NCBI RefSeq assembly: GCF_001269885.1
Contig: NZ_LHVH01000030.1
Location: forward strand, 114,661 to 178,660
DNA length: 64,000 nucleotides
Source of the DNA: Pseudomonas kilonensis
Lineage (GTDB): Bacteria > Pseudomonadota > Gammaproteobacteria > Pseudomonadales > Pseudomonadaceae
Reading direction: 5' to 3'
Below, in pieces: positions 30,220-38,065 of this stretch (position 1 is the stretch's first letter; the number at the start of each line of letters is the position of its first letter). Made by a program: the position numbers and the translations under genes. Under the pieces are notes generated by a model that was given only the letters and a program-made list of their open reading frames with translations, was not told where the DNA came from and searched no databases.

Positions 30220-30579
30220 TCAGGCCGATTCCGGCAACGGATAAAAACTGAAATATTGCTGCAACGCGCTGATCAGTTGCCCGTACTCCGGCGGCGCCCA
30301 TTTCAGGCTGAAACCGGCGTCGAAATGCTGCGGCGTCACGTCTTCGCGGCACCACAGGCAATTGGCCCTGAGCACAATGTTCTGCTGCGGTCCCTCATCG
30401 GCAGGGATTTTCAGGAGCAGGTCAAAGTCCGCGCCGACCATCAACGGTAAATGGCTGATCAGCATCAGGCCATCTGCAGAAACGTTGCCCAAAAAACCGA
30501 TGGGCTTGCCGTTGACGCCATTGAACACTCTCAGGAAACACGGCAGCTGATGCCGTTCGATTCGCCGTTTTTTGTACAT
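30220..30579 (-). CDS. PilZ-domain protein
   Basis: The 119-residue protein is a single PilZ domain. It has the cyclic-di-GMP signature in two parts: RRIER (RxxxR, residues 5-9) near the N terminus and NVSADG (D/NxSxxG) near residue 34. It therefore probably binds cyclic di-GMP. The ATG at 30579 begins MYKKRRIERHQL; upstream in-frame sequence is unconserved-looking. A PilZ gene (PA4324) sits at a matching position in P. aeruginosa as I recall. The downstream target is unknown. It is transcribed toward the DUF6124 gene. Confidence 0.9.
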   Translation of the reverse strand: MYKKRRIERHQLPCFLRVFNGVNGKPIGFLGNVSADGLMLISHLPLMVGADFDLLLKIPADEGPQQNIVLRANCLWCREDVTPQHFDAGFSLKWAPPEYGQLISALQQYFSFYPLPESA

Positions 30580-30870
30580 GTCCTGTATCGCTTTTTGAAC
30601 GACCCCGAATCGGGGCAACCTAATACTTCGGAACGAGCACACGTCAGCTCGCTCTCCCCGATCCCGGTGCCAGACGCTCGCAAGCGTTCAGGCCCTAGTG
30701 CTGCCGGTCACAGGTGCCGCTTGAAGTTAGAGATTTAGCTCTAATGACGATTTGTACAAATATAGCTCAAGGTGGTGTGGCGGCCAGTCCTTGCGCAAAC
30801 CTTTCATAAACAAAAACACGCCAGGCGCTTGTGGCCGGGGATCGCCCCGGCCAATGGCTTGGTGAGCCTG

Positions 30871-31245
30871 TCAGGACGCCGACGGGCGGATCGCCGACGC
30901 GCTGCGGGTCGGGTAATGGCCCAGGCTCTGCAGGGTCTCGAGCCGAGCGCGGGCGCGGAAGGCGTATTCACTGTTAGGGTATTGCACGATGATGAACTGG
31001 TAGGTCTGCGCCGCATCGACAAACAGCTTCTGCCGTTCCAGGCACTGGCCGCGCAGCATCGAGACTTCCGGCTGCATATAGCGGCGGGCACGGCTGGCGC
31101 GGTCGACCTGGGACAGTTCGAGCATGACCTGCTCGCAATTGCCGCGTTCATAGGCCTTGTAGGCCAGGTTCATGTGATGGTTCATCGACCAACGGGTGCA
31201 GCCCGTGACGCTCAGGGCCAGGGCAACAAAAAGCACGAATCGCAT
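30871..31245 (-). CDS. Small TPR-like lipoprotein
   Basis: The 124-residue protein has a lipoprotein signal peptide (MRFVLFVALALSVTGC), with Cys 16 as the lipidation site. Helical repeats typical of tetratricopeptide proteins follow (LAYKAYERGNCEQVMLELSQV; LFVDAAQTYQFIIVQYPNSEYAFRARARLETL). The +2 residue is Thr, so outer-membrane sorting is expected by the usual rule. The start at 31245 fits the signal peptide, with GGAGAACC upstream; the longer frame is unlikely. No operon partner is evident. Function unknown; such proteins often act as adaptors. Confidence 0.82.
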   Translation of the reverse strand: MRFVLFVALALSVTGCTRWSMNHHMNLAYKAYERGNCEQVMLELSQVDRASRARRYMQPEVSMLRGQCLERQKLFVDAAQTYQFIIVQYPNSEYAFRARARLETLQSLGHYPTRSASAIRPSAS

Positions 31246-31398
31246 GGGAGGTTCTCCTGTCTTGAGCTCTGTATCGACCTGGCTGGGAAAATCTTCAGCC
31301 TGAAAATGGACCGGACGCTGTCCCTCTGGCAAGGGGAATGATGAGCTATGGGAACTGGATGGGAATGATGGCCTGGGGAGCAGAGATGTGAATGAAGA

Positions 31399-31506
31399 CC
31401 TGTGGGAGCAAGGCTTGCCCGCGATGGCACACTCGAGATCGCCATCGCGAGCAAGCTATGCTCCCACAGATCATCCACCACACCAGCAAGCCTTGCTCCC
31501 ACAGAT
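31399..31506. repeat. REP cluster upstream of pyk
   Basis: Three REP-type arms (GTGGGAGCAAGGCTTGCCCGC, its complement variant with TATGCTCCCACAG, and GCAAGCCTTGCTCCCACAG) lie in the 425-bp gap between the lipoprotein and pyk genes. The remaining ~160 bp before pyk shows an A-rich stretch near 31580-31600 that may be its promoter. Confidence 0.85.
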
Positions 31507-31670
31507 CATTCCAGCTCACCACCAAGCTGTACTTGAAAGCTCATCCAAGGCGCAAAAATTTTCAGGAATGTTCATTTCGAAAAACAAACGAAAAAGTAGT
31601 GCATATGAACAATGACTACACCCAAAGAGCATAGTAGCCTTCGCTGGCGCTTGAACTTGAGGAGTCTTGC

Positions 31671-33122
31671 ATGTCCGTCCGTCGCACCAAAATCGTCGCT
31701 ACCCTTGGCCCGGCCAGTAATTCGCCGGAAGTTCTCGAACAGCTGATTCTGGCTGGCCTGGACGTTGCCCGCCTGAATTTCTCCCACGGTACCCCCGACG
31801 AGCACAAGGCTCGTGCCAAGCTGGTGCGCGACCTCGCCGCCAAGCACGGCCGCTTCGTTGCCCTGCTGGGTGACCTGCAAGGCCCGAAGATCCGTATCGC
31901 CAAATTCGCCAACAAGCGCATCGAGCTGAAGATCGGTGACGCCTTCACCTTCTCCACCAGCCATCCGCTGACCGAAGGCAACCAGCAAGTGGTCGGCATC
32001 GACTACCCGGACCTGGTCAAGGACTGCGGCGTGGGCGACGAGCTGCTGCTCGACGACGGTCGCGTGGTGATGCGCGTCGAAACCGCCACCGCCACTGAAC
32101 TGCACTGCATCGTGATCATCGGCGGCCCGCTGTCGGACCACAAAGGCATCAACCGTCGCGGCGGTGGCCTGACCGCACCGGCCCTGACCGAAAAAGACAA
32201 GGCCGACATCAAGCTGGCCGCGGAAATGGAAGTCGACTACCTGGCCGTGTCCTTCCCGCGCGACGCCGCTGATATGGAATACGCCCGTCAACTGCGCGAC
32301 GAAGCCGGCGGTACTGCCTGGCTGGTGGCCAAGATCGAACGCGCCGAAGCGGTGGCCGACGACGAAACCCTCGATGGCCTGATCAAGGCGTCCGACGCCG
32401 TGATGGTGGCCCGTGGTGACCTGGGCGTGGAAATCGGCGACGCCGAGCTGGTGGGCATCCAGAAGAAGATCATTCTGCACGCACGCCGCCACAACAAAGC
32501 GGTGATCGTCGCGACCCAGATGATGGAGTCGATGATCCAGAACCCGATGCCGACCCGCGCCGAAGTGTCCGACGTAGCCAACGCCGTACTGGACTACACC
32601 GACGCCGTGATGCTCTCGGCCGAAAGCGCCGCCGGCCTCTACCCGCTCGAAGCGGTGCAGGCCATGGCACGCATCTGCATCGGCGCTGAAAAGCACCCGA
32701 CCAGCAAGACCTCCAGCCACCGCATCGGCAAGACCTTCGAGCGCTGCGACGAGAGCATCGCCCTGGCGACGATGTACACCGCCAACCACTTCCCGGGCGT
32801 GAAGGCGATCATCGCCCTGACCGAAAGTGGCTACACGCCGCTGATCATGTCGCGCATCCGTTCCTCGGTGCCGATCTACGCGTTCTCCCCGCACCGCGAA
32901 ACCCAGGCGCGCGCGTCGATGTTCCGTGGTGTCTACACCGTGCCATTCGACCCGGCCGCCCTGCAACCGGGCGAAGTCAGCCAGGCGGCGGTGGATGAAC
33001 TGGTCAAGCGCGGCGTGGTGCAGACCGGTGACTGGGTCATCCTGACCAAGGGCGACAGCTACCACACCATCGGCGGCACCAACGGGATGAAAATCCTGCA
33101 TGTTGGCGACCCGATGGTCTGA
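31671..33122 (+). CDS. pyk: Pyruvate kinase
   Basis: The 483-residue protein converts phosphoenolpyruvate and ADP to pyruvate and ATP. The N terminus RRTKIVATLGPASNS, the LNFSHGT segment, the active-site region LVAKIERAEAV and the signature DAVMVARGDLGVEIG near residue 243 are all present. The QMMESMIQNPMPTRAEVSDVANAVLDYTDAVMLSAESA segment is the substrate-binding region. The C-terminal allosteric domain is complete. The ATG at 31671 has GAGGAG ten bases upstream. Its size and sequence are closer to PykA than to PykF types, in agreement with the recalled P. aeruginosa neighbourhood (pykA). Confidence 0.97.
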   Translation: MSVRRTKIVATLGPASNSPEVLEQLILAGLDVARLNFSHGTPDEHKARAKLVRDLAAKHGRFVALLGDLQGPKIRIAKFANKRIELKIGDAFTFSTSHPLTEGNQQVVGIDYPDLVKDCGVGDELLLDDGRVVMRVETATATELHCIVIIGGPLSDHKGINRRGGGLTAPALTEKDKADIKLAAEMEVDYLAVSFPRDAADMEYARQLRDEAGGTAWLVAKIERAEAVADDETLDGLIKASDAVMVARGDLGVEIGDAELVGIQKKIILHARRHNKAVIVATQMMESMIQNPMPTRAEVSDVANAVLDYTDAVMLSAESAAGLYPLEAVQAMARICIGAEKHPTSKTSSHRIGKTFERCDESIALATMYTANHFPGVKAIIALTESGYTPLIMSRIRSSVPIYAFSPHRETQARASMFRGVYTVPFDPAALQPGEVSQAAVDELVKRGVVQTGDWVILTKGDSYHTIGGTNGMKILHVGDPMV

Positions 33123-33143
33123 GTGACCGAGCGCTGAAAAACA

Positions 33144-33175
33144 AAAGCCCTGCCATGTGAATGGCGGGGCTTTTT
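33144..33175 (+). terminator. Terminator of pyk
   Basis: AAGCCCTGCCAT, loop GTGA, ATGGCGGGGCTT, then T5; the stem has one mismatch. Confidence 0.92.
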
Positions 33176-33217
33176 GGTTTTTGCCTGCAAGAAATGTGGC
33201 ACTTGGACTGGCCCCAT

Positions 33218-33430
33218 CGCGAGCAAGCTTTGCTCCCACAGTTCGGCCGGCGTACACATCTCACCTGTGGGAGCGGGCTTGCTCGCGAAGGCGTCGGCCC
33301 ATTCAAAATGGATGCAAGCTGACCCACCGCTTTCGCGAGCAAGCCCGCTCCCACAGGGGTTTTGTGTTGAACACATTATTCGTGAACACCACAGACCTAC
33401 TGTGGGAGCAAAGCTTGCTCGCGATGGGGC
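33218..33430. repeat. REP cluster downstream of pyk
   Basis: Four REP arms: CGCGAGCAAGCTTTGCTCCC, GTGGGAGCGGGCTTGCTCGC, its complement near 33332, and GTGGGAGCAAAGCTTGCTCGC near 33401. The inner and outer pairs are of different REP subtype, so one REPIN seems to have inserted within another. Confidence 0.88.
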
Positions 33431-33540
33431 CAGTCCAGGCGCTGCAAAACCCAATGCCTGTTGATAAACCCCGACAACGCGGCTACCTGCCTGCCCTCTT
33501 CTTCAATCACCTTGCGCAACTGTCCCCGGCCTGGAAACGC

Positions 33541-34476
33541 TCAACCACGGGGCAGGAAGACGTCGGCCAGCAGTTGATTGCGCGGCAAGCCCGCCAGGTA
33601 CAAGCGCTTGGCAAAGGCCTCGACCCGGTCGGGGTGGCCGCAGAGTAAGGCTTGGGTTTGCCGTGAAACAAGCCGCAGTTGCGCCAAGGCGGACGGCGCC
33701 TCGGCTGCGCTCAGCAGCTCCACGGTGAGGTTTTGATGCTTGGCCGCCAGCGCCGCCAGGGGTTTGGCCAGGTAATGCCCGGCCGCATCATGGGCCACGT
33801 GAATAAGGCGAATCGCGCCTTGATGCTGCTGGCGCAACGCTTCGCGCAGCAAGCCAAACAACGGCGCCAGGCCGGTGCCGGCGGCGAGCAGCCACAGCGG
33901 CCTGTCGTGCCAGTCGGGGTCGTAATGCAGGGCACCGCCGCGCAACTCGCCCAGACGGATCGGGTCACCGGCCTTCATCTGCCGGGCCGCATCAATGAAT
34001 TGGCCGGGCTCGCGGCAATCGAGGTGGAACTCCAGGAACCGGTCTTCCTCGGGCAGGCTCGCCAGGGAATACGGCCGGGCCACGTCACCAGCCCACAGCA
34101 CCAGGTGCTGCCCGGCCTGATAACGCAGCGGCCGCTCGGGGGTGACGCGCAGGCGCAGCACCTCGCCACCGAGCCAATCCACCGCGGCTACGTGAGCGGC
34201 CTGGCCGTCGCGTTGCGGGTCGAAGGTGTGGATCTGCACATCCTCGACCACCTGGCATTGGCAGGCCAGCCGCCAGCCCTGGTCGCGTTGCACCGGGTTC
34301 AAGGCGTCGGGACGACTGTCGCGCACATCACCGCCCACACACTGCACCAGGCACGCGTGGCAGCTGCCGGCGCGACAACTGTAGGGCACCGCCACACCGG
34401 CGCCGTTCAACACGTCCAGCAGGTTACTGCCCGCCGCCACCGTCCATTGCCGACCGGCGACTGTCAGTTCAGGCAT
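33541..34476 (-). CDS. 2Fe-2S ferredoxin / flavin-NAD(P)H oxidoreductase
   Basis: The 311-residue protein joins an N-terminal plant-type 2Fe-2S ferredoxin domain (CRAGSCHAC plus a later Cys at about residue 76) to a ferredoxin-NADP reductase module. The FAD-binding RPYSLASLP lies near 170, and the nucleotide-binding GTGLAPLFGLLREAL near 232. It resembles the reductase component of bacterial ring hydroxylases or oxygenases, but no oxygenase is nearby. The ATG at 34476 overlaps the stop of the upstream GGDEF gene by eight bases, so the two are co-translated. The order matches the recalled P. aeruginosa PA4331/PA4332 locus. Confidence 0.88.
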   Translation of the reverse strand: MPELTVAGRQWTVAAGSNLLDVLNGAGVAVPYSCRAGSCHACLVQCVGGDVRDSRPDALNPVQRDQGWRLACQCQVVEDVQIHTFDPQRDGQAAHVAAVDWLGGEVLRLRVTPERPLRYQAGQHLVLWAGDVARPYSLASLPEEDRFLEFHLDCREPGQFIDAARQMKAGDPIRLGELRGGALHYDPDWHDRPLWLLAAGTGLAPLFGLLREALRQQHQGAIRLIHVAHDAAGHYLAKPLAALAAKHQNLTVELLSAAEAPSALAQLRLVSRQTQALLCGHPDRVEAFAKRLYLAGLPRNQLLADVFLPRG

Positions 34477-35590
34477 CGACGTTCTCCCAGGCGGCGGCGC
34501 ACCGATTGCGGCCGTCTCGCTTGGCACGGTACAGGGCCTGGTCGGCACGCTGCAACGCGTTGTCCAGGTCATCGCCCATTTCCAGCATCGTCATGCCCGC
34601 CGACAAGCTGAGGGCGCCGACCTGCAGGCCGATCAGCTCGACTTCAGTGAACGCCAGCCGCAGCCGCTCGCAGCAGGCCGTCAGGCGCTGGGGGTCACAA
34701 GCAGGCAGCAGCATGACGAATTCCTCGCCGCCATAACGGGCCAATACATCGCCCTCGCGCAGGCACGCCGTGGCGACCGCGGCAAATGCCTGCAGCACCT
34801 GGTCGCCAGCAGCGTGGCCGTGCAGGTCGTTGATGCGCTTGAAATGGTCGAGATCGATCAGGGCCAGGCCATGGGCGATGCCGGGCCTGAGGGTGTTGAG
34901 TTCGCGCGAAGCGAGGCGCAGGAAGTGCCGGCGATTGAACAGCCCGGTCAGCTCATCGGTGGCCACCAGGTCTTCGAGCTGGCGCATCATCCCGCGCAAG
35001 GTGTCCTGGTGCGCCTGCAGGGCAAACCGCCGCTGGCGCATGCGCTGACGTGAGGTCTGGACGTAGCGGGCGTAGAACACCAGCCACACCAGCACGAGAA
35101 ACAGCACGGCCACCTGCAACCCGGCCAAGGTGGGGTCCGGAAGCCGGAAGAAGTAACCGTCCCACAGGGTAATAGCGGTGAAGCTGATAAACACCAGCGT
35201 CGCGCAGCGCACAAAGGCCCGGCGTGACAGGTGAAACAGCCCGAACAGCAGGATCAATACATAAAACACCAGGAACACGCCCCGAGCCTGGTCCAGGTGC
35301 GCCATCATCCAGGTTTGCCAGCCCAGGCCGATCAACACCTGCGCTTCGGTAAGGCTGGGGTCGGCGAAGCGCAGGTTACGGTCGGTGATAAACAGCGCGA
35401 ACAGTCCGGCCTGGCACAGCACCACCAACACGCTGCCGATGATGACATCGCGCAACGAATCGAGGTAATGACCACTGAAAAATGCCAGCCACAACAAAAC
35501 CAGTGCCAGCGCGTACGTCGCGGCCGCCAAAGCGAAGCGTTTCAGCAAAAGACGTTGAATGGCGTTATGGGTCAATCGTTGACTCACCAT
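34469..35590 (-). CDS. Membrane diguanylate cyclase (GGDEF domain)
   Basis: From the ATG at 35590 the protein is 373 residues: about five or six N-terminal membrane helices (to ~residue 170), a short linker, and a GGDEF domain (about 210-368). The catalytic motif is RYGGEEF, and an intact RxxD inhibitory site (REGD) lies five residues before GGEEF, so an active, product-inhibited cyclase making cyclic di-GMP is expected. The neighbourhood matches sadC (PA4332) of P. aeruginosa, but that protein is longer as I recall, so no symbol is given. The start lacks a clear ribosome-binding site; a TTG at 35671 is the alternative, and reads through the hairpin at 35614. Confidence 0.87.
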   Translation of the reverse strand: MVSQRLTHNAIQRLLLKRFALAAATYALALVLLWLAFFSGHYLDSLRDVIIGSVLVVLCQAGLFALFITDRNLRFADPSLTEAQVLIGLGWQTWMMAHLDQARGVFLVFYVLILLFGLFHLSRRAFVRCATLVFISFTAITLWDGYFFRLPDPTLAGLQVAVLFLVLVWLVFYARYVQTSRQRMRQRRFALQAHQDTLRGMMRQLEDLVATDELTGLFNRRHFLRLASRELNTLRPGIAHGLALIDLDHFKRINDLHGHAAGDQVLQAFAAVATACLREGDVLARYGGEEFVMLLPACDPQRLTACCERLRLAFTEVELIGLQVGALSLSAGMTMLEMGDDLDNALQRADQALYRAKRDGRNRCAAAWENVDA

Positions 35591-35613
35591 GGGAAAGGAA
35601 ACTGACAGGAGGC

Positions 35614-35657
35614 GTCCTACGCTACAGGCCAGACGCCACTTTAGTGGCGTGTAGGAC
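35614..35657 (-). other. Hairpin in the GGDEF gene leader
   Basis: GTCCTAC (35614-35620) pairs with GTAGGAC (35651-35657), enclosing an 8-bp stem ACGCCACT/AGTGGCGT with a 2-nt loop and a 12-nt bulge. It sits 24 bases before the assigned ATG, where no ribosome-binding site is visible. Confidence 0.5.
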
Positions 35658-35763
35658 AAATGACCATTCAATTCTGGAGCAGAAAAATGGCGTCAAAGCA
35701 ATGGCCTAGATTGACGCAGTGGTTTGAGGCCTGACACATAGCCTGCACATCGCCCTGTTGGGC

Positions 35764-35950
35764 TGTGGGAGCAAGGTTTCTGTGGGAACAAAGCTTCTGT
35801 GGGAGCAAAGCTTGCTCGCGATGCAGGCGCCTCGATTCCCCGGGAGACCGCGTTGTCTTCATCGCGGGCAAGCCTTGCTCCCACAGAAGCCTTGCCCCCA
35901 CAGAAGCTTTGCTCCCACAGCCTTGCTCTCACAGCTCGCTCCCACAGGGG
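35764..35950. repeat. Degenerate nested REP array
   Basis: On the left are three close copies of TGTGGGAGCAARG-type arms (one mutated to TGTGGGAACAAAGC). On the right, five complement arms of the AAGC(C/T)TTGC(T/C)CCCACAG type are spaced about 14-18 bp. It reads as a REPIN whose outer arms have been partly reiterated. It fills most of the 504-bp gap before fumarase; the 140 bases after it hold the fumarase leader. Confidence 0.8.
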
Positions 35951-36094
35951 GCCGGCCTGCGATATACTGCCGCGCCTTTTTAGCGTCGCGCCAGCATGCC
36001 CGGCGTGCCTTATAGAGGTGCCGTCCGTCGACCGATGCACCCAAGCGGCCGGCACCTTATTGAATGTTCCCGTCTTTAGAGAGGAGCGCGACTC

Positions 36095-37618
36095 ATGACC
36101 GTGATCAAGCAAGATGACCTGATACAGAGCGTTGCCGACGCTTTGCAGTTCATTTCCTACTACCACCCCGTGGATTTCATCCAGGCGATGCACGAGGCCT
36201 ATCTGCGCGAAGAATCGCCGGCAGCCCGTGACTCCATGGCGCAGATCCTGATCAACTCGCGCATGTGCGCCACCGGCCATCGGCCGATCTGCCAGGACAC
36301 CGGCATCGTGACCGTGTTCGTGCGCGTGGGCATGGACGTGCGTTGGGATGGCGCGACCATGAGCCTGGACGACATGATCAACGAGGGCGTACGTCGCGCC
36401 TACAACCTGCCGGAAAACGTCCTGCGTGCCTCCATCCTCGCCGACCCGGCAGGCGCACGCAAAAACACCAAGGACAACACCCCGGCGGTCATCCACTACT
36501 CCATCGTCCCGGGCAACACCGTGGAAGTGGACGTGGCGGCCAAGGGCGGCGGCTCCGAGAACAAGTCGAAGATGGCGATGCTCAACCCGTCCGACTCCAT
36601 CGTTGACTGGGTGCTGAAAACCGTTCCGACCATGGGCGCCGGCTGGTGCCCACCGGGCATGCTCGGCATCGGCATCGGCGGCACCGCCGAGAAAGCCGCG
36701 GTCATGGCCAAGGAAGTGTTGATGGAATCCATCGACATCCACGAGCTCAAGGCTCGCGGCCCGCAGAACCGTATCGAAGAGATGCGCCTGGAGCTGTTCG
36801 AGAAGGTCAACCAACTGGGCATCGGCGCCCAGGGCCTGGGTGGCCTGACCACCGTGCTCGACGTGAAGATCATGGACTACCCGACCCACGCCGCCTCCCT
36901 GCCGGTGTGCATGATCCCCAACTGCGCCGCCACCCGTCACGCCCACTTCGTGCTCGACGGCAGCGGCCCGGCGTCGCTGGAAGCGCCACCGTTGGACGCC
37001 TACCCGGAAATCGTCTGGGAAGCCGGCCCGTCGGCCCGTCGCGTCAACCTCGACACCCTGACCCCGGAAGACGTGCAGAGCTGGAAACCGGGCGAAACCG
37101 TGCTGCTCAACGGCAAGATGCTCACCGGCCGCGATGCCGCGCACAAGCGCATGGTCGAGATGCTGAACAAGGGTGAAACCTTGCCGGTGGACCTCAAGGG
37201 CCGCTTCATCTACTACGTCGGCCCGGTCGACCCGGTAGGCGAAGAAGTCGTCGGCCCAGCCGGCCCGACCACCGCCACGCGGATGGACAAGTTCACCCGT
37301 CAGATCCTCGAGCAGACCGGCCTGTTGGGCATGATCGGCAAATCCGAGCGCGGCCCGACCGCCATCGAAGCGATCAAGGACAACAAGGCTGTCTACCTGA
37401 TGGCCGTCGGCGGCGCCGCTTACCTGGTGGCCCAGGCGATCAAGAAATCCAAGGTCCTGGCGTTCGCCGAACTGGGGATGGAAGCGATCTACGAGTTCGA
37501 GGTCAAGGACATGCCGGTGACCGTTGCGGTCGATAGCAAAGGCGAGTCGGTACACATCACCGGTCCTGCCATCTGGCAGAAGAAGATCAGTGACAGCCTG
37601 GCGGTCGAAGTGCAGTAA
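36095..37618 (+). CDS. Class I (iron-sulfur) fumarate hydratase
   Basis: The 507-residue protein is an oxygen-sensitive [4Fe-4S] fumarase of the TCA cycle, converting fumarate to malate. Candidate cluster cysteines lie in MCATGHRPICQDTG near residue 60-70 and MIPNCAATRHAHFVLDG near residue 275. The C-terminal beta domain carries KMLTGRDAAHKRMVEML, FIYYVGPVDPVGEEVVGPAGPTTATRMDKFT and GMIGKSERGP. GAGAGGAG precedes the ATG. It is the only gene in its transcription unit, ending at a clear terminator. The neighbouring C4-dicarboxylate sensor pair and permease connect it functionally to dicarboxylate use, though not as an operon. Confidence 0.96.
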   Translation: MTVIKQDDLIQSVADALQFISYYHPVDFIQAMHEAYLREESPAARDSMAQILINSRMCATGHRPICQDTGIVTVFVRVGMDVRWDGATMSLDDMINEGVRRAYNLPENVLRASILADPAGARKNTKDNTPAVIHYSIVPGNTVEVDVAAKGGGSENKSKMAMLNPSDSIVDWVLKTVPTMGAGWCPPGMLGIGIGGTAEKAAVMAKEVLMESIDIHELKARGPQNRIEEMRLELFEKVNQLGIGAQGLGGLTTVLDVKIMDYPTHAASLPVCMIPNCAATRHAHFVLDGSGPASLEAPPLDAYPEIVWEAGPSARRVNLDTLTPEDVQSWKPGETVLLNGKMLTGRDAAHKRMVEMLNKGETLPVDLKGRFIYYVGPVDPVGEEVVGPAGPTTATRMDKFTRQILEQTGLLGMIGKSERGPTAIEAIKDNKAVYLMAVGGAAYLVAQAIKKSKVLAFAELGMEAIYEFEVKDMPVTVAVDSKGESVHITGPAIWQKKISDSLAVEVQ

Positions 37619-37637
37619 CAGGCATTTTGGCGCGGTG

Positions 37638-37677
37638 AAAAAGGCCGGTGGGGCGACAAGCCCACCGGCCTTTTTTT
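37638..37677 (+). terminator. Terminator of the fumarase gene
   Basis: AAAAAGGCCGGTGGG, loop CGACAAG, CCCACCGGCCTTTTTTT. Confidence 0.95.
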
Positions 37678-37708
37678 ATGCAGGCACCAAAGCCATACCT
37701 ACACAACC

Positions 37709-37840
37709 CTGTGGCGAGGGAGCTTGCTCCCGCTGGGCTGCGTAGCAGCCCCAAACCAGTCAACCCAGTACTCCAGGAAAAATCGGCCGACTGGTTTTAC
37801 GACTGCTGCGCAGCCGAGCGGGAGCAAGCTCCCTCGCCAC
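37709..37840. repeat. ~130-bp imperfect palindromic repeat, copy 4 (variant arms)
   Basis: Same architecture as 1041-1168, but both arms carry GGGAGCTTGCTCCC in place of GGGGATTTATCCCC. The change is symmetrical, so base pairing is preserved. Confidence 0.85.
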
Positions 37841-37886
37841 GATGGTTTATATCCAGCATTCAAGTAACTGACCCACCGCCAATTCC

Positions 37887-37980
37887 CTGTGGGAGCGGGC
37901 TTGCTCGCGAAAGCGGTGGGCCAGCCGACATCAATGTTGAATGTGCCGGCTTCTTCGCGAGCAAGCCCGCTCCCACAGGA
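37887..37980. repeat. REPIN
   Basis: GTGGGAGCGGGCTTGCTCGC and complement flank a spacer nearly identical to that of the REPIN at 20843 (AGCGGTGGG.CAGC.GACATC.ATGTTGAATGT). Confidence 0.9.
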
Positions 37981-38065
37981 TCTGCGGCAGGCTCGAAGTA
38001 CATGATCGCTTGACGCAACCGCCATGCTATCGTGCCCGCCCGACTTTCCACTGGTTTACGCCAGC

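Noticed and set aside
31605..31634. Nine-codon reading frame upstream of pyk as an attenuation leader
   Set aside because: No ribosome site and no adjacent terminator/antiterminator structure.
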